Below are positions 60,486 through 64,000 of a DNA stretch of 64,000 nucleotides, piece after piece. Position numbers and translations under genes: made by a program. The stretch comes from Daphnia pulex (lineage: Eukaryota > Arthropoda > Branchiopoda > Diplostraca > Daphniidae), in contig NC_060027.1 of the NCBI RefSeq assembly GCF_021134715.1, positions 5,084,001 to 5,148,000 on the forward strand, read 5' to 3'. The notes under the pieces are model-generated. The model worked only from the letters and a program-made list of their open reading frames with translations. It was not told where the DNA came from and searched no databases. The stretch's first letter is position 1. Each line of letters begins with the position of its first letter.

Positions 60486-62496
60486 TTGGCACCCATTTCG
60501 AGCACATCGATCCATAAACGAAATTTAATTGAGGAGACAAGATCGGATAATAATTCCTTGTGTGTTTCTACCATCATAAAGCACCCGGTAATTATTTTAA
60601 GATGTAATTATAAAATGTATCCAGAAAATGATTATTTTTTATAATATGCTGAACCATCCGCTTCGAATATTCAACTACCGAATGAGATTTTGGACTACCT
60701 AAAAGTCCATGATCCGAAAGGACGAGTTTTTTCGAGAAGTTCAGTCACCGGTTACTAGTAGACCATCACGTCTGAGAAAGAAAACGGGGATTTTGTAGAA
60801 TAACTTCCAGATTTACCTATTTCTTCTATGGAAGACTCTATGGAAGACTTTCTTTCATTGGAAAGGAAGCTGCTTCAAAAAAATTTCAAGATATTTGTTG
60901 TAAGATTATTTCCATTTTCAGATTATTTCACAGTGTTCTGTTTTTGTGTTAAAATAACTAAATGTTAAAATAGAAGAATAACCCACGCCTTAGTCTTTTG
61001 TGTAATAATTAAGGATTTAAATAACATAAAAAATTTAATACAGAAATTGGTAGGATAAGGCCATGAGCTCCCTATCGACGCGATTTCGGTCGAGATATTG
61101 GGCCCAATCAGATCGGTACGCCAAACTGAGCTCCAGCCGATATCGGTTTAGGTCGGCACGGTATATCGACTAGGTACCAATGCCAACATAGTCCGATATC
61201 GGACCGACAACATATGTTACTTGGGTAAAGATGTCACCAATGATGAAACACGAGAGATTGATAGGTGTTCCCAACTATACCGAGGGCATGACGTTTTAAG
61301 CGATAACTGTAATATATAGTGGTATCCTCACATTATCAAACACAAATTAGAATAATTCTAACATGAAGTTCTTGTGCATTTTGAACTTCAAGCCTGGTAT
61401 GTATAAAGATGTCATATATAGTGTAAGTAACTGTGGGTGCACACAATTTTCAAAAAGATTCTTTTTGAATTTGTTTCATTTTGAAAATTCAAGAATTCTA
61501 GAGTTATGAAATCGAAAAAGAGAATATTAAGCATTGTGAACTAACTTGTTGATTAAACTTAATAAACTTGATTATTCTTTTATAGAAGGCCTCCATAGAA
61601 CTCCTTAGATTCTAAAATTTTAATCAGTTGCACCTAATCTCATGGAGAAATAACAAAGAATTTTACATTTAAATGGTGTATTTTGGTAATTATTGAATAA
61701 GGGTTTTTCTCGTAGCTTTTCTAGTTTTTTAGGAGGAGGCAATTTATCAGACACGTTGAAAAGGTAAACTGAGGAAATACAATAAACAGCTATAAAAAGC
61801 GATAGATGTTACGCTAATGTTCAGATGTGGAACTGTATCGCTCGGAAATTTACTTGTAGTTCATTATTTGTGCAACTGGTGTATTTATCGATTGCTATTA
61901 TTCGTCGGCCATAAAATGAACCTTCCCAACTCTGTTGCAAGAGCCCCAAATTACTTCGTATATATGGCTTAGTCAGGGAGCATCAACTATGATAGGACTT
62001 CACAGCTGTTCTAATTATCGTACATCAACCGTCATAACAACCTACAAAATATGAGTGATGTTTGGGGGGGGGGTCTAGAGGCATTGGTGTTACTCCTTTT
62101 TCTTATCTTATTTCCCTTTGTGTATGTATTACCTGGTTGCCTGGTTTTATTTGAGAAAATAGCATATCATTCAATAGAAGAGACTTTTGTCCATATTTTG
62201 TTTTAAAAATATATTGCTTACAGCTTACAGGCAGCTGATCAATCAATATCATATCTGTGTACTGCTATCGCTTGTTTAGGAAAATGCCAGCTATAGATGC
62301 GAAATAGTGATAAAAGGGTGTTATTGTTGTAAAGCGTATGTCAGCAACCCCAACCAGCAATCTTATTGGACCAAAGGTTGAAAACCTCGCGTAGTAATGT
62401 GAGAAAAAAATGTCATAATTATGAGTGAACCATTATTATGATTATGAGATTATGATGAATTATGAGCGCCATTTATATATTATGCAGATGCATGGC
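60486..62496. other. Mostly unclassified; possible exon near 60655-60760
   Basis: After 60655 a frame reads SASNIQLPNEILDYLKVHDP followed by RVFSRSSVTGY and two stops, possibly the next exon of the gene hinted at 60.2-60.6 kb. The rest is AT-rich with GATATCGG-type short repeats (about 61070-61210). No other gene recognised. Confidence 0.3.
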
Positions 62497-62521
62497 TATA
62501 TAAACAAAGACAAAACTCAGT
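62497..62521 (+). promoter_or_regulatory. TATA box and initiator of the secreted-peptide gene
   Basis: TATATAAA at 62497-62504 is followed by CTCAGTG with the arthropod initiator TCAGT at 62517-62521. The spacing (22 bases from TATA to the initiator A) is short for a typical promoter; a second TCAGT lies at 62546-62550. The arrangement supports transcription just before the ATG at 62570. Confidence 0.55.
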
Positions 62522-62569
62522 GAGGCTCATAAATCTACTGTAGTGTCAGTAACACTAAACTTTTCTAAC

Positions 62570-62838
62570 ATGAAAAGCACCTCTTTGGTAAATTTGAAAT
62601 TGTTAATTTTGGCGTTGTCAACCTGTTTGATTGTTGGCATGCCTTTTGAAGAAGATAAACAAAGGGTAGTATTTTTCAAAAAATTACTAAAAGATTCCTT
62701 TTAGTGGTATTTATTTTTTGCTATTAGAATGACGTGTTGGCAACCGAAAGGCTTTTGGAGAATTTCCCTCAAAAGAATACGCCCGTTTTTCATCCAACCA
62801 CTTCTACTCCCCAGCCTCGATTGGATGTGTTATTTTAA
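62570..62838 (+). CDS. Small secreted peptide (2 exons, 68 residues)
   Basis: Exon 1 62570-62665 and exon 2 62728-62838 join in phase 0 with a GTAGTA donor and a TGCTATTAG acceptor. The product starts MKSTSLVNLKLLILALSTCL and has a clear signal peptide (basic start, Leu-rich core, cleavage likely after VGM or nearby). The mature part has EEDKQR, an amphipathic-looking LATERLLENFPQ segment and a Pro/Thr-rich tail ending RLDVLF. There are no mature cysteines and no dibasic site apart from KQR. A TATA box and initiator precede it. Too short for routine gene calls; family not recognised. It could be a neuropeptide-like, cuticular or antimicrobial-type peptide, but I do not assign a role. Confidence 0.65.
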
Positions 62839-63155
62839 TTAGAGAAGGCATGTTGAAATATATTTTTCTCGCAATATGTATATTCTGACAGACACTTTTA
62901 ATACTGACTTTAATTTTATAAATATAAATTAATTAGAAACTGAAAGATCTGGTTATTGAATCTAAATTTAATAACATTAACAGTAGACCGGATCTGTCAA
63001 CTATTAGACCTAAACTAGCCTTTGGAAATAACAGGCAGGGTTGATATCATCATATCATCAAATCATCAGTTTGAACTGAACTATCCATTAGCTTACGTCA
63101 ACACTTTGGTGAGAAGGAGATGATATTGAAAAAACTCATACACCATGATGTCTAA
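62839..63155. other. AT-rich DNA downstream of the peptide gene
   Basis: No gene is seen. ATCATATCATCAAATCATCA near 63049-63068 is a simple repeat. Confidence 0.35.
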
Positions 63156-64000
63156 ATGTTGGTAAGACCAACCAACTCTACCAATCTCATCTTCTATACA
63201 CTATTCTGCTATAATACCAGCCTCATCAATTATCCAGCTTTAAACTCAACTGTTTTTAAGAAGACCAGAACCAATGGAGTCTTATCCTGGACTGAATTTT
63301 CAAGTACATACTCTTCAAAATTTGAGAACCTGGTTCGCTGTGAATCTACAATGCTCATCATGACCTCTTGTTGGATGGAGTTCTTCAGAATTAAATTTTT
63401 GAATCAATGAGTCAAGCACAATCTAATAGAAGTCTTCCCAAGTTCTTGTTCTGGTGAATGGAACAAGATGCTGGCACTATCTTGCTTAATTTATATGAAT
63501 GATAAAACCAAAGTAGAGGAAGTAATAACTAATAGCATATTCATATTCATGGAGGGGTTTGTCACCTGCCCAGCTTTAGCAAAGCCTCACAAGATGATCG
63601 AGAAGTTCCCAACTGTCATTAGGAGTCGATTGCAAGCATGGGGAATCAACAAACAACTTGAAGCAATGGCAAGAATTGTTGCACAAGGCGAATTCAATCT
63701 TCAAACAATGGATGGTTAGGTTGTTTTGCGAACTATCTTCAATCCTTACACTGGAGCCTTGCTGGACAATCCCTTCCAACTAACATCATTATTCTACTTA
63801 GGTTACCTCAAAAATAAGAATGAATCTCCTGAGAAAAATTGAACCACTGCCTTTATGAGAAGATACTTGGCAGGCAAGAAAAATGACCCTCACGAGATGA
63901 GTTTTTAGGATCAGGAGATCCTCATCCCTCTGATGTCCAAACTCATAAATTTTCTGTTTCTTGGATCAAGTACCTAGCAGATCACACAAAATCCTATCTT
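63156..64000 (+). pseudogene. Decayed unrecognised coding sequence, continues past the window
   Basis: One plus frame stays nearly open for over 800 bp but has isolated stops (near 63408, 63717, 63840 and later). Pieces include TNGVLSWTEFSSTYSSKFEN, ALAKPHKMIEKFPTVIRSRL and ARIVAQGEFNLQTMDG. The even spacing of stops in a long frame suggests a once-coding region, perhaps a mobile-element protein. I do not recognise it. Confidence 0.4.

Overview
This window is nuclear DNA of an animal, most likely an arthropod. Genes are rich in introns of about 55-110 bp with GT-AG borders, intergenic DNA is AT-rich, arthropod-type TCAGT initiators occur, and mobile elements are many. A small crustacean such as a water flea (Daphnia) would fit compact, intron-rich genes with gene-fragment-carrying elements, but the species is an inference.

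Gene-rich half (1-35.1 kb). In order: MCM8 helicase (+, 862-4584, 15 exons, 857 codons), adenylosuccinate synthetase (-, 5020-7241, 10 exons, 456 codons), N-alpha-acetyltransferase NAA40 (-, 9166-10112), L-fucose kinase FCSK (+, 15460-20237, 18 exons, 1069 codons), RING/SPRY protein RSPRY1 (-, 20784-22997), TOR kinase (+, 23692-33887) and cytidine deaminase (-, 34428-35041). These are conserved housekeeping genes of DNA repair, purine and pyrimidine metabolism, histone N-terminal acetylation, fucose salvage and growth control. RSPRY1 and TOR are divergent across about 0.7 kb.

NAA40 and FCSK look like a former head-to-head pair. Their shared 5' region of about 0.79 kb is present twice in direct orientation (9936-12535 and 14688-15480) around a 2.15 kb block. 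Each gene now uses one copy, and the other copy carries orphan first exons. A 1.8 kb element with 68-bp perfect terminal inverted repeats and a 301-codon THAP-domain gene has inserted in the NAA40-side copy. The other copy preserves the empty site.

The block between the copies (12536-14687) belongs to a composite family also present in tandem at 48.47-52.08 kb. Units combine a 5' fragment of MCM8, a GGACTCC hairpin, a small gene for an acidic/basic low-complexity protein, and a fragment of glutamyl-prolyl-tRNA synthetase. One rearranged unit has a fragment of an ATRX-like SNF2 helicase. Introns are retained, so the capture was at DNA level. I regard this chimeric family as the most novel system in the window.

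Mobile-element-rich half (35.4-64 kb). I find several inverted-repeat elements (35439-35575, 45667-45882, 52600-53164), an 801-bp hAT-like element carrying a broken serine-protease fragment (36909-37709), a decayed copia fragment, a 984-bp almost perfect palindrome (40561-41544), decayed collagen-like and DUF4806-like genes, a broken hAT transposase, a broken CR1/L2-like non-LTR element, a tandem exon duplication at 60.2-60.5 kb and, near the right end, a two-exon gene for a 68-residue secreted peptide (62570-62838). No rRNA, tRNA or CRISPR array was recognised.
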